Part shown: piece after piece, positions 30,520 through 40,098 of the stretch
Layout of the letters: each line of letters begins with the position of its first letter
How positions within the stretch are numbered: the stretch's first letter is position 1
Assembly (NCBI GenBank): GCA_013151445.1
Contig: JAADIG010000137.1
Coordinates: 23,815 to 87,814, forward strand
Source of the DNA: Actinomycetota bacterium
GTDB lineage: Bacteria > Actinomycetota > Acidimicrobiia > Spongiisociales > UBA5794
Length of the DNA stretch: 64,000 bases
Direction: 5' to 3'
Position numbers and translations under genes: made by a program
Notes under the pieces: generated by a model
What the model saw: the letters and a program-made list of their open reading frames with translations, nothing else
What the model was told of the DNA's origin: nothing
Database searches by the model: none

Positions 30520-31466
30520 TGTTGGTTCCGATCGAATCGGTTTCGGATAATGATGGCGGCCGCATTCGCTGTGAGGAGCATTGCGAGGAGTACGACGATC
30601 GCCGCGGGCGCCAACGTATCGGCGAACTGGACATCGTTTTGTTTGCTCCATGAAAGGATAACCACGGGCAGGGCCGTGTAACTACCGGTGACCCGTTCGA
30701 CGAACGTGGCGTCCGCTGCCGCGGCGAAGAACCCGGTTGCCACACCGATGACAAGCAAAGGCGCGGTTTCGCCAAACGCCCGTGCGATGGCCAGGACCGC
30801 ACCGGTGAGGATCCCCGGCGCAGCCGACGGTATTACCTGGTGGCGAATCACTTCCCATTTGGTAGCTCCGACCCCGAAGCCTGCTTCGCGGATCGTCTGT
30901 GGAACGGCGCGGAGGGCTTCCGATGTTGTGATGATCACGATCGGTAGCACGAGCACTGCCATGGTGACACCGGCGGCGAGAATGTTACGCCCGCTGCTTG
31001 TCCCTGACAGCCCGATGAGGTTCACGACCCGGACAAAAATCGCCAGGCCGAGGAGGCCGTAGACGATCGACGGGACGCTGGCGAGATTGCGAACATTCGT
31101 GCGCAGCAGATTGGTGAGCCGCCCCCGCGATGCGTATTCCTCGAGATAGACAGCGGTGCCGATACCGAGTGGAAACGCGATGACAGTCACCAGCGCCGCA
31201 ATGCCGGCCGAACCCACGATCCCGGACCAGACCCCGGCTGTCGCCGGATCGAGCGACAGCGGGGATGTGATGAAGTCGAGACCGCGCTCCTGGAACGTTG
31301 GTACCGCTCCGGCCGTGATGCTGGTGAGCAGGGTCACGAGGATGAGGAGCGACGTCAACAGGGCCATGAGCAGCGCTGCCCGAAATACGATGGAACCGAT
31401 CGGTACCCGTTTGCCAGCAAGGTGTTGGGCGACGATCTCGGTCGTTGTGGGAGCTGACACGACCAT
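30516..31466 (-). CDS. pstA: Phosphate ABC transporter permease
   Basis: PstA-type permease, [13 protein letters not shown]-like EAA loop; pst operon context. Confidence 0.94.
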   Translation of the reverse strand: MVVSAPTTTEIVAQHLAGKRVPIGSIVFRAALLMALLTSLLILVTLLTSITAGAVPTFQERGLDFITSPLSLDPATAGVWSGIVGSAGIAALVTVIAFPLGIGTAVYLEEYASRGRLTNLLRTNVRNLASVPSIVYGLLGLAIFVRVVNLIGLSGTSSGRNILAAGVTMAVLVLPIVIITTSEALRAVPQTIREAGFGVGATKWEVIRHQVIPSAAPGILTGAVLAIARAFGETAPLLVIGVATGFFAAAADATFVERVTGSYTALPVVILSWSKQNDVQFADTLAPAAIVVLLAMLLTANAAAIIIRNRFDRNQQ

Positions 31467-32386
31467 CAGTAGCGCTCCTGGACACGTCTGACTAGCCGAT
31501 CACTAGCAATGTTGAGGACGAGGGTCATGAGGAAGAGGAGCAGCGCGACTGCGAAGAGGCTCTGGAATGCGGTCCCCTCACCAACTACCTGATCCGATCC
31601 GGTCGCCAGTGATGCAATCGCGGCGGTCATCGTTTGTCCCGGTCCGAGAACGTTGAAGCTCCGCAATGATCCTCCGACGGCGCCAGCGGCCATGAACACG
31701 ACCATTGTCTCGCCGATTGCGCGCGAGATCCCGAGAATCATTGCCGCCACGATTCCGGATGCGGCCGCCGGGTAGACCACTCGGCGGACCGTTGTCGAGC
31801 GACGCGCACCGAGACCAAAGGCGGCTTCGCGTAGATGCTTGGGAACCGCCCGCATCGCATCCTCGGCGACCGACGCAATGATCGGAATTGTGAGGACCCC
31901 AACACCGATCCCGGCGGCCGCCATCGAGAACACCGACGCATCCGTGAAACGTTGGACGATATTCGGGCTAATCCAAACGAGTGCAAAAAAGCCGATGACC
32001 ACCGAGGGTATGCCAGCGAGAATCTCGATGATTGGTTTGAGCACACTGCGAGCACGAGGACGGGCGAACTCGGAGAGGTAGGTCGCCGTTCCGAGGCCGA
32101 GAGGTGCTGCGACGACCATTGCGAGCAACGTAATGAGCACGGTGGCGCCGACGATGGTGAGCAAGTCAAAGAGGCCTCGGCGTGGAAACCAACCCAGCGT
32201 CCACAGGGGATTCCCATCGCCGAAGTCGAGGCCGGATACAAAGGTCGCGGATTCGCGGAGGAGTGTCGTGATGATGGCGATGCTGACAGCGAGCGACACG
32301 GCCGCCATAGCGATGAGGAGTCGGCGTACCCGTCGTTCACGCCGGTGGCGTTTTGGGCTGCCGGTGAGGTCCATACCCTCCATCAT
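31466..32386 (-). CDS. pstC: Phosphate ABC transporter permease
   Basis: LAGIPSVVIGFFALVWI, ASVAEDAMRAVPKHLREAAFGLGA; pst operon context; start approximate. Confidence 0.93.
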   Translation of the reverse strand: MMEGMDLTGSPKRHRRERRVRRLLIAMAAVSLAVSIAIITTLLRESATFVSGLDFGDGNPLWTLGWFPRRGLFDLLTIVGATVLITLLAMVVAAPLGLGTATYLSEFARPRARSVLKPIIEILAGIPSVVIGFFALVWISPNIVQRFTDASVFSMAAAGIGVGVLTIPIIASVAEDAMRAVPKHLREAAFGLGARRSTTVRRVVYPAAASGIVAAMILGISRAIGETMVVFMAAGAVGGSLRSFNVLGPGQTMTAAIASLATGSDQVVGEGTAFQSLFAVALLLFLMTLVLNIASDRLVRRVQERY

Positions 32387-32531
32387 CCGCCTCCTTCGGC
32401 GTGTGGTCGTAGGCGGGAGGGACTGCTGCATGTGCTCGGCCGTCTCTCCCGCCCTACGAATCTATCGAACATGGCGGTCTCCCGGAGCGGTGTCCAGGAC
32501 CGCTGGTGGTGCGGGGGACAGACCCGAATGG

Positions 32532-32563
32532 CCCCGGTCGCAGCGGGCCGGCTGCGACCGGGG
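32532..32563. terminator. Hairpin in pstS-pstC intergenic region
   Basis: CCCCGGTCGCAGC-GGGCCG-GCTGCGACCGGGG, 13-bp perfect stem. Confidence 0.8.
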
Positions 32564-32624
32564 GAACCAGTGGTGTTCCGCACATCATGATGGGGGTACT
32601 GCGTCATTCGGGGAGCCTCGGTAT

Positions 32625-33650
32625 CTAGCGCTGGTCCCACGCCGCGATGGTCGCTTCGTAGGATGCCAGCGGGATGTACGCAGCCTCTGCAACGGAGCGG
32701 AGGCCTTCCTCCGAGAGGTAGAAATCCACGTATGCTGCGACGGCGGGTTTCTCCGCCGCTTTTTGTGTGTTGATGTAGAGATAGAGAGATCGGGCGAGTG
32801 GGTAGGTTCCCGATGCGATCGTTTCGGTCGTCGGGAACACACAGCCGTCACCTCCGTCGATCTCGATCGCTTTGACCTTGTCCTGGTTCTCGACGAAGAA
32901 GGCGTATCCGACCCATCCGAGTGAGGTCGGCGATGAGGACAGTCCCTGGATGATCACGTTGTCGTTCGGGGACGCGACGTAGTCGGGTCGGGTGGCCTTC
33001 TCGGTGTCACGAGTCTTGGCGACCGGCTTTAGTGCGAGTGAGATGAACGTGTCGTAGGTGCCGGATTCCTCGCCGGGTGCGGTGACCGCGAGAGGTACGT
33101 CCGCGTAGGGGGCAACGGTGGATCCGAGTTGGGCTGCGAGATCGTTGGCGTCACTCCAGCTGGAGAACCCGGTCGACTCGGAACCGAGCAGGGCGTACAG
33201 GTCCACGAACGCCAGGCACTTGACGTCGTTCTCGAGACCGGTGAGCACCGAAATACCATCGATGGCGATCTCAAGTTCGATGTAGGAAATGCCGGCCTGT
33301 GAGCAGGCTTCGGCCTCGGAGTCCTTGATGCGTCGCGACGCATCGGAGATGTCGGTTTCTCCGGCACAGAACTTCTTGAAGCCGTCACCGGTTCCGGGTC
33401 CTTCGACGGCGATGGAGACGTTCGGGTTGGTGGTGTTGAACTTTTCGGCGTTGAGTGCGGAGATTGGTTCGACGGTTGATGATCCGGAAATGAGGACCGA
33501 GCCGGTCAACGCATTGGAGTCGGATGAGGCTGGAGCTGTGGAGGCCGGGGGTGAAGTAGTCGTTGGAGAGTTGCTTGAGGTGCTGCATGCGGCGGCCACA
33601 AGGGCAAGGGCGAGGACGAAGATGAGCGGTTTCGACAACCGGGATATCAT
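32625..33650 (-). CDS. pstS: Phosphate-binding lipoprotein
   Basis: MISRLSKPLIFVLALALVAAACSTSS lipobox; GSVLISGSSTVEPISALNAEKF, DVGDG-type phosphate binding. Confidence 0.95.
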   Translation of the reverse strand: MISRLSKPLIFVLALALVAAACSTSSNSPTTTSPPASTAPASSDSNALTGSVLISGSSTVEPISALNAEKFNTTNPNVSIAVEGPGTGDGFKKFCAGETDISDASRRIKDSEAEACSQAGISYIELEIAIDGISVLTGLENDVKCLAFVDLYALLGSESTGFSSWSDANDLAAQLGSTVAPYADVPLAVTAPGEESGTYDTFISLALKPVAKTRDTEKATRPDYVASPNDNVIIQGLSSSPTSLGWVGYAFFVENQDKVKAIEIDGGDGCVFPTTETIASGTYPLARSLYLYINTQKAAEKPAVAAYVDFYLSEEGLRSVAEAAYIPLASYEATIAAWDQR

Positions 33651-33768
33651 TGGTGGAGTTCCTTCCATACCTATATTCAAGGTTGCATATCGGGAGGTCC
33701 GACATGCGTCGGATCCATCCGACGTCATGGACGCTACGGAGACGAGTTGACCATGGAGGAGTGTCAGA

Positions 33769-33796
33769 GTGAACGCAATGTGAATTCTTTGTGTAC
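33769..33796 (-). promoter_or_regulatory. PHO-box-like array: three 11-bp-spaced direct repeats (GTGAAC/GTGAAT/GTGTAC on +; GTTCAC-type on -)
   Basis: Units start at 33769, 33780 and 33791 in the divergent pstS/senX3-like intergenic region. Confidence 0.65.
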
Positions 33797-33837
33797 CCCA
33801 GCAGCGCCCCATCACCGATGTCGTATAGTTGCCCGGC

Positions 33838-35034
33838 ATGCTGATCGCCGTAGTGATTTTTGTCGTGGTCGTCACAGCGCTGGGAAGTGCCCTACTTCGC
33901 CAGCGCAAACGTCTTGATGCCCTCCTCGCAGAGTTCGGTGGTGGACCCCGGGTTCGCTCCGACCACATCACGTCGTTACGCACCGCAATGCAACGTCGCC
34001 AAAAGGAATACGACGTCGTCGTCAAACAACGCGACCTGCGTCTCGTGGCCATCGGGGCGACGCCGCTCGGTATCCAGCTCTACGACAGCGAGGGTGCGGT
34101 AGTTGTGTCGAATGATGCCGCCCAGCAGTTGCTTGGATCCTCGAACGTCGCGCTGCGAGAGCGCCTCGCCGAGCTTGTGAGGCACACTCGCGAGACCGGG
34201 ATCGAAATGGATGAGAGAGTGCTCACCTCGAGACCAGTCGAGCGTCTCACCAGGGTTGTTGTGCGACCGGTCGGCGACCGCGAGGGTGTCGTTGTGGCGC
34301 TCGTTGACGCGACCAAGAGTCGCCGAATAGAGAAGGTGCGCAGAGACTTTATTGCCAACGCAAGTCACGAACTCAAGACACCGATCGGTGCGTTGCGTGT
34401 GCTTGTCGAGGCCTTGGTTGCGACGTCGGATGTCGCAACCAAGGGAGCGCTGGTTGAGCGGCTGTCGTCGGAAGTGGTTCGCATGTCTGCGCTCGTTGAT
34501 GACGTCCTTGACCTCGCCCGGGTCGAGTCCGATGTTGACGAGGAGGCGTTCGAACGCACAAACATCGCCGACGTTGTCCAGACGTCGCTGGCCGGATTGG
34601 CGAGCGAGTCCGACCGGTATGGCGTGAAGATCGATGTTGGTGGTATCGATCCGGATCTGTGGGTGTGTGGCGACCATCGCCAACTCGAATCTGCGATCAC
34701 CAACCTCATGGACAACGCCGTGAAATACACCGCGGCAGCTTCTCGGCGTGTACCGGTTGACGTTCAGGCACAACTCGTCGGAGACGCCGTCGTGATCACG
34801 GTAAGCGATGCGGGCATTGGGATCCCCGAGCGTGATATCGATCGCATTTTCGAGCGGTTCTACCGAGTCGATAGGGCACGCAGCCGCGAGACTGGCGGGA
34901 CCGGTCTCGGGCTCGCCATTGTCCGCCATGTCGCTCTCAATCACGGCGGTACGGTCTCGGTTGAGTCCGTCGCCGGTGAGGGAAGTACGTTCCGAATCGC
35001 ACTGAAACAGGAGGGCCCGTGCTCCGCATCCTGA
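33838..35034 (+). CDS. senX3: Sensor histidine kinase, SenX3/PhoR-like
   Basis: PAS-like region, FIANASHELKTPIGAL H-box, HATPase motifs DAGIGIPERDIDRIFERFYRV. Confidence 0.88.
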   Translation: MLIAVVIFVVVVTALGSALLRQRKRLDALLAEFGGGPRVRSDHITSLRTAMQRRQKEYDVVVKQRDLRLVAIGATPLGIQLYDSEGAVVVSNDAAQQLLGSSNVALRERLAELVRHTRETGIEMDERVLTSRPVERLTRVVVRPVGDREGVVVALVDATKSRRIEKVRRDFIANASHELKTPIGALRVLVEALVATSDVATKGALVERLSSEVVRMSALVDDVLDLARVESDVDEEAFERTNIADVVQTSLAGLASESDRYGVKIDVGGIDPDLWVCGDHRQLESAITNLMDNAVKYTAAASRRVPVDVQAQLVGDAVVITVSDAGIGIPERDIDRIFERFYRVDRARSRETGGTGLGLAIVRHVALNHGGTVSVESVAGEGSTFRIALKQEGPCSAS

Positions 35035-35702
35035 TCGTTGAAGATGAACCGTCGTACCGCGAGGCCCTTGCCGTGGCTCTCGGAGCGGAAGGGTTTCGTG
35101 TGGAGACCGCCGCCACCGGCCGTGAGGGTGTGTCCCTGTTCCGCGCCGAGCATCCCGATATTGTGCTCCTCGATTTGATGCTTCCCGAACTCTCGGGTCT
35201 TGATGTGTTGCGGGCGATACGCGGCGAGTCCGATGTTCCGGTGATCGTCGTATCGGCCAAGGACAGTGAGAGCGACGTCGTGTCCGCGCTCGAGCTGGGT
35301 GCCGACGACTACCTGCGCAAACCGTATTCGATCCGCGAACTGGTGGCCCGCATCAGGGTTTCGAGTCGGCGTTCACAGGCTGGCGACGTCGGTGATGATG
35401 AACCGCTGGTCTTTGGCAATGCGGTGCTGGACCCGGGTACCTACGAGGTGCGGATCGGGTCGGTAGCGATAGACCTTCCGAGGAAGGAGTTTGCCTTGCT
35501 TCGTCAGCTAATGGAGCGCAGCGGGCGCATCGTAGCGAGAGAGATGTTGCTGGAGTCGGTGTGGGGGATTCATTGGACCGACTCCAAGACGCTTGACCAG
35601 CATGTTCGCCGGTTACGGCGGAAATTCGAGGGTGCCGAGGGCGCCCCCGAGATCGTCACGGTCAGGGGTGTCGGGTACCGCCTCACGCATCCGGAGCAGT
35701 AA
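35019..35702 (+). CDS. regX3: OmpR-family response regulator, RegX3/PhoB-like
   Basis: ILIVEDEPSYREAL, DLMLPELSGLDV, ELGADDYLRKPY, C-terminal winged helix. Confidence 0.9.
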   Translation: MLRILIVEDEPSYREALAVALGAEGFRVETAATGREGVSLFRAEHPDIVLLDLMLPELSGLDVLRAIRGESDVPVIVVSAKDSESDVVSALELGADDYLRKPYSIRELVARIRVSSRRSQAGDVGDDEPLVFGNAVLDPGTYEVRIGSVAIDLPRKEFALLRQLMERSGRIVAREMLLESVWGIHWTDSKTLDQHVRRLRRKFEGAEGAPEIVTVRGVGYRLTHPEQ

Positions 35703-35727
35703 CCAGAGCGTCGCCCATCCACGGGAG

Positions 35728-35755
35728 AAGCCCCCGGGATAACCCGGGGGCTTCC
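35728..35755. terminator. Hairpin between convergent genes
   Basis: GAAGCCCCCGGG-ATAA-CCCGGGGGCTTC, 12-bp perfect stem. Confidence 0.85.
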
Positions 35756-35776
35756 ATGTTGAACTGGACTGCGTGG

Positions 35777-36238
35777 TCAGGAGAGTTTTGCGAGCGCCTC
35801 GGTATACGCGGAGAACTCGCGACCCTCACCGAGAGAGTCGGTGTTGATGACTTCGCGCACGACACCCTCGGCGTCGAGGATAAAGCTGTACCGGTTGGCG
35901 ACACCGACGGCGTCGTTGAACACGCCGTACGCCTTGCTGACCTCACCGTGGGGCCAATAGTCCGCCAGGACGGGGAAGGTGAAACCTTCCTTCTCGCTCC
36001 ACGCACCGTTGGTGAAGAACGTCTGGCAGGTGATCGCAACTACCTGGGTATCGAGATCGTTGAGGGCGGAGAGACTGTCGCGAATTGCGCAGAGCTCACC
36101 AGTGCAGATACCGGAGAACGCAAACGGGATGAACACGATGAGAGTGTTCCGACCCTTGAGGTCTTCGAGGCTGACCTCGGTTTTGTCGGGTGCGAGCAGG
36201 GTGAATGGTGGTGCGGGGGAACCGACAGTTGCAGCCAT
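35777..36238 (-). CDS. Peroxiredoxin (AhpE/BCP-like)
   Basis: FTLLAPDKTEVSLEDLKGRNTLIVFIPFAFSGICTGELCAIRDSL; start trimmed from 36535. Confidence 0.9.
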   Translation of the reverse strand: MAATVGSPAPPFTLLAPDKTEVSLEDLKGRNTLIVFIPFAFSGICTGELCAIRDSLSALNDLDTQVVAITCQTFFTNGAWSEKEGFTFPVLADYWPHGEVSKAYGVFNDAVGVANRYSFILDAEGVVREVINTDSLGEGREFSAYTEALAKLS

Positions 36239-36304
36239 GGTGCGTTTTCCTTTTTTTGTGGGTTGATCCGGGATGGTACCCCGATGTCTTCCAGTCATGA
36301 ACGT

Positions 36305-36360
36305 TCCTGTTCTGGCGTCCATTTGGGCCGTATACCGCCCAAATGGACGCCAGAACAGGA
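36305..36360. terminator. Long palindromic intergenic element
   Basis: 24-bp perfect arms TCCTGTTCTGGCGTCCATTTGGGC / GCCCAAATGGACGCCAGAACAGGA around CGTATACC. Confidence 0.85.
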
Positions 36361-36368
36361 GGTTGGCG

Positions 36369-37463
36369 CTATTCGAGGTCGATGTCGGGCAGATAGTTGC
36401 GGGCAACCCAACCGACAGGATCGGTGAGCTCGTCAGCCGTTGGCACCGACGCCGCCGATGACCACAGCTGGTCAAGCGATTCGACCCCCCAATTGTCAAC
36501 GAGCTCGCGCACGAGCCGACCGGCGTCGGCGGCAAGCCCGCGATCGAATCGCAAACCGATCATCGCGCCGATCCCGTCGTCGGCTTGTCCGGGTTCGGAG
36601 CGGCGCAGGGTGTGAGCGTCGACGATCCGGGCTAGAGACGGGAGCATGTCGGAGGCCGCATCGTTAATGACAACATCGACAAAACCCTCAATTGTTGCGA
36701 GGAGACCCTGGACCTTCTTCAGCTTGGCCGTGTCGTATGTTGCCCCGAGCAACTGCCCGATACCTGCATCACCCGACAGCAAACCCTCAAGATCCATGGC
36801 TCCGCCGGCGCCGGCCGCGGCGTCGGTTAGGCGTGACATGTCAAACTCCACCGATTCGAGGAACTCGACCACGATGGTCCGCACAAGGTCTTCAACGCCG
36901 GGTTTGGCGAGCAATGACCGATAGGCGACCGCACGGAGTGACGCCCAGAATCGCACCTCGCGAGCATCGAGTTCGTATTCCTCGGCGAACGCCTCAATAG
37001 CTGGGATGACGAGCACGGCATTCTTCTGGCCAAGCGCCGGAAGACCCGTATCGAACTGACCGAGGACCCGGTGCGACATGAAACCGACCATCGTGCCGGA
37101 CTGCATGCCGGCAAGCGCCGGTCCGAGTGGTCCCATCATTGCGGCCATCGGCCCCTCTGCCATGGCCGACATGCGTTGCGCCAACGGCAGGATGAACCAT
37201 TCGAATGACCGTTCGTTGAGCTCGGCCCACGTTCGCCGGTCGACGGGCTGGAGAAGGTCCGAGGTCACCGTCGTCAGCAACCCGGTTCCCTGCATCTTGA
37301 GCTCGGCGGCACCAGCAAGGTCGAGATACTCCTCGGCCACCCTTGGTTCGATGAGATCTGGTTCACCGACGATGCTCTTCATTACCTCGTTGCCAAGCTG
37401 CCAGTTCACCGGACCAGATGACTGGAACAGTTCAAACAGCTTGTCGAAGATGCTGTCACTCAC
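36369..37463 (-). CDS. DUF2342-family (zinc metalloprotease-like) protein, apparently lacking the HExxH motif
   Basis: MQSGTMVGFMSHRVLGQFDTGLP, FRFW-like ...EVRFWASLRAVAYRSLLAKPGV at expected HExxHH site. Confidence 0.75.
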   Translation of the reverse strand: MSDSIFDKLFELFQSSGPVNWQLGNEVMKSIVGEPDLIEPRVAEEYLDLAGAAELKMQGTGLLTTVTSDLLQPVDRRTWAELNERSFEWFILPLAQRMSAMAEGPMAAMMGPLGPALAGMQSGTMVGFMSHRVLGQFDTGLPALGQKNAVLVIPAIEAFAEEYELDAREVRFWASLRAVAYRSLLAKPGVEDLVRTIVVEFLESVEFDMSRLTDAAAGAGGAMDLEGLLSGDAGIGQLLGATYDTAKLKKVQGLLATIEGFVDVVINDAASDMLPSLARIVDAHTLRRSEPGQADDGIGAMIGLRFDRGLAADAGRLVRELVDNWGVESLDQLWSSAASVPTADELTDPVGWVARNYLPDIDLE

Positions 37464-39100
37464 AGGTCGTCAGGGCGCTCACCCAATATCACGGGCACCG
37501 TGACCTCCTCGCCGTTGCGAATTACGTCTACCTGGATGGTGTCACCCACGGAGTAAAAGCGCAAGGCAATTATCAACGAGTCCATCGTCCGGTACTCGAC
37601 ACCGTCGACGGCGATGATCGTGTCGCCAATCTGGAGACCGGCCGTCTCCGCAGCGCTGTCGGGTGCGAAGTCCACGATCTCTGCACCGCTTGGTCGCATG
37701 GAGCCATCCTCAAGATCCGCGACGTAGGTCGATCCGATGATCCCGAGGAACGCGTGGCGAACCGTGCCGGTGGCTCGCAGTTCGTCGATGATTCGCGTCA
37801 TCACCTCGACTGGTGTCGCAAACCCGATGCCTTCGGGGCCACGGTCGCTCACCGCAACCGCGGTCACGATGCCAATGAGTTCACCACGGTCATTCACCAG
37901 GGCTCCACCCGATGATCCCGGGTTGATAGCAGCGTCGGTCTGCAACATGCCAAACAGCTGGTTCGAGGACGTGTTGACCTCGCGGTCAAACGCCGAGATG
38001 ACGCCGACACTCAACGAGGGACCTCCCACGAGTGCGAGCGGACTCCCGATGGCAATCGCCTTCGAGCCGATGCTGAGTTCGCTCGTGTTGCCGATCGCGA
38101 TGGGGGTGAGACCGGTAGCTTCGATACGGACCAATGCAAGGTCGGTGATAGCGTCCGTGCCTTCGACGGTTGCATCGAAGATGCGTCCATCAAAAAGTGT
38201 CACCCGCACCGCCGTTGATCCTTCAACGACATGGTTGTTGGTGACGATGAGACCGCCGGCATCGATGATGACTCCAGAACCCGAAGCCACGGCCGAGAAC
38301 TCGCCGTCCACCTCTTGGCCGACCTCGATCGCCACGACTGAGGGCACAACACGGTTGCCCACCTGCACGGGGTCATAACCGCCGACGGGCGTCTGGCCCG
38401 GCGCCAGGGTTGCGACAGGGGCCGCCGAGGGAGCGGCGGTGACGGCGGGGACGCCGGGACTCGCCGGGTCGTCAAACGCACCGAACGCCCACATGCCGCC
38501 GAGCATGAGCAATGCACCGAGCATCGATGCAACGAGGGTGAGACCAAAGATCACACCACGGCCGGGTCCGGTGGATCCCTTCGATGAACTTGGCGTAGGT
38601 ACGTTCGGGGTTCGATAGCCGACCGAGTCGGTGGCGTCCTCGGTGGGGGGAAGTGTGCGGACGATCGCACCGTAGTCGGCAGGAGCGGTAGGGTCGGGAG
38701 TCCGAGTCGGATCGAGTTCGCGCTGGGTGATGCCAGCCTCGGACAGGACACTGCCGAGCGGTGTGGTGGTGTCGAGGTCCGCAGGGAATGCACGCGGTGT
38801 TGGCGGCGGGTTCACACCGGCATCGACAGTTCCTGCATCGGTGGTTGCCGTGTCAGGCGGAGTTCCAAGTGGTGGTGGGGAGGTGGCGTTCGAGGCGTTC
38901 TGCGCATCCGATGTCGCTGCGTCCACGGTGTCGGTGGTCGGTGCAGGGGCGGTGAGGTCGGACGGGTCGTCGCCGGGGACACTCTCGTCGTGTCCTGGGA
39001 GGAGTTCGGCTGTCGGTGGTTGGGTCTCCGGAGAATCTGTGAAGGAGGTGTCTTCGCTCTCCGGGTTCGTCGCGTCGTGGGGATCAGATGTAGTGTTCAT
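37460..39100 (-). CDS. Trypsin-like serine protease with PDZ domain (HtrA/DegP-like), membrane anchored
   Basis: VTNNHVVEG, TDLALVRI, TDAAINPGSSGGALVNDRGELIGI, C-terminal PDZ. Confidence 0.93.
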   Translation of the reverse strand: MNTTSDPHDATNPESEDTSFTDSPETQPPTAELLPGHDESVPGDDPSDLTAPAPTTDTVDAATSDAQNASNATSPPPLGTPPDTATTDAGTVDAGVNPPPTPRAFPADLDTTTPLGSVLSEAGITQRELDPTRTPDPTAPADYGAIVRTLPPTEDATDSVGYRTPNVPTPSSSKGSTGPGRGVIFGLTLVASMLGALLMLGGMWAFGAFDDPASPGVPAVTAAPSAAPVATLAPGQTPVGGYDPVQVGNRVVPSVVAIEVGQEVDGEFSAVASGSGVIIDAGGLIVTNNHVVEGSTAVRVTLFDGRIFDATVEGTDAITDLALVRIEATGLTPIAIGNTSELSIGSKAIAIGSPLALVGGPSLSVGVISAFDREVNTSSNQLFGMLQTDAAINPGSSGGALVNDRGELIGIVTAVAVSDRGPEGIGFATPVEVMTRIIDELRATGTVRHAFLGIIGSTYVADLEDGSMRPSGAEIVDFAPDSAAETAGLQIGDTIIAVDGVEYRTMDSLIIALRFYSVGDTIQVDVIRNGEEVTVPVILGERPDDL

Positions 39101-39132
39101 AACCCAAACAATTGTACCGAGGGCACGAATTA

Positions 39133-39588
39133 ATGAACCCGTTCGACCGGGACACCGTGGTCGTCAGCCATGAGCAAATCGATGTCACCGCCATGCTCGC
39201 CGCGATCGGTGATGATCGGGCGGGTGCCTCGGTCGTCTTTTCCGGGATGGTTCGGAATCACGCTCCGGGAAAAACCGACATCAGTCACCTTGAGTATGAG
39301 GCGTATGTCGGTGTTGTTGAAGTCAAGATCGCCGAGATTATTGCCGAGGCTGCTGCCCGCTGGGATGTTCTCGAAGTGAGGGCCGCACATCGTCTCGGCG
39401 AACTTGGAATCCGTGACGTTTCGGTTGCGGTGGCTGTCTCGTCTGCCCATCGAGCGGAGTCGTTCGAAGCCGCCCGTTACGTGATCGACGAGCTGAAGAA
39501 ACGCGCTCCGATCTGGAAGAAGGAGCACTGGCCCGGCGGTGCCGAATGGGTTCGCGAGGACCACTCCAACCAGGATCTGAGCAGCTAG
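39133..39588 (+). CDS. moaE: Molybdopterin synthase catalytic subunit
   Basis: VVFSGMVRNHAPGKTDISHLEYEAY, HRLGELGIRDVSVAVAVSSAHR, KKRAPIWKKE. Confidence 0.94.
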   Translation: MNPFDRDTVVVSHEQIDVTAMLAAIGDDRAGASVVFSGMVRNHAPGKTDISHLEYEAYVGVVEVKIAEIIAEAAARWDVLEVRAAHRLGELGIRDVSVAVAVSSAHRAESFEAARYVIDELKKRAPIWKKEHWPGGAEWVREDHSNQDLSS

Positions 39589-39604
39589 CCGGGCACTGGT
39601 GGGT

Positions 39605-40096
39605 TCAGTCGGCGAGTTCGATCGCATACCCGATAAGCGATACATCGGGAACCGGCTCCCAGTCTCGACGGGTGTCTCTGACGAACCCCAAACTGCGATA
39701 GAGAGACTGTGCCACCACCATTGCATCCAGGGTGAAAAGAATGACACGCTGACGGCCTGCTGTGCGAGCCGCCATGACACAGGCCTCGGTGAGAGCTCTC
39801 CCTATTCCGCGACCCTGGTACGCAACATCGACGGCGAGCATCCGGATTCCGGCGGCATCGGGGTCGTCGAATTCTGCTTCCTCCGACGTTGGATCGGAGA
39901 CAAAGGTGACGGTCCCCACGAGTACACCCTCGTCTTCGGCCACAAGGACACGATTCGATTGAGCGCGCCGAGCAACATTCATGAGCACACCGCGGTAGTC
40001 GTCGCGTAGTTCGAGGTTCGGAAGGTTGGCGTAGGCGCGAACCGTCAGTTCTCCTATCTCGTCGAATTCACTTTCTACGGCGTCTCGGATCAACAT
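39605..40096 (-). CDS. GNAT-family acetyltransferase
   Basis: RMLAVDVAYQGRGIGRALTEACV (acetyl-CoA loop). Confidence 0.9.
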   Translation of the reverse strand: MLIRDAVESEFDEIGELTVRAYANLPNLELRDDYRGVLMNVARRAQSNRVLVAEDEGVLVGTVTFVSDPTSEEAEFDDPDAAGIRMLAVDVAYQGRGIGRALTEACVMAARTAGRQRVILFTLDAMVVAQSLYRSLGFVRDTRRDWEPVPDVSLIGYAIELAD

Positions 40097-40098
40097 GG

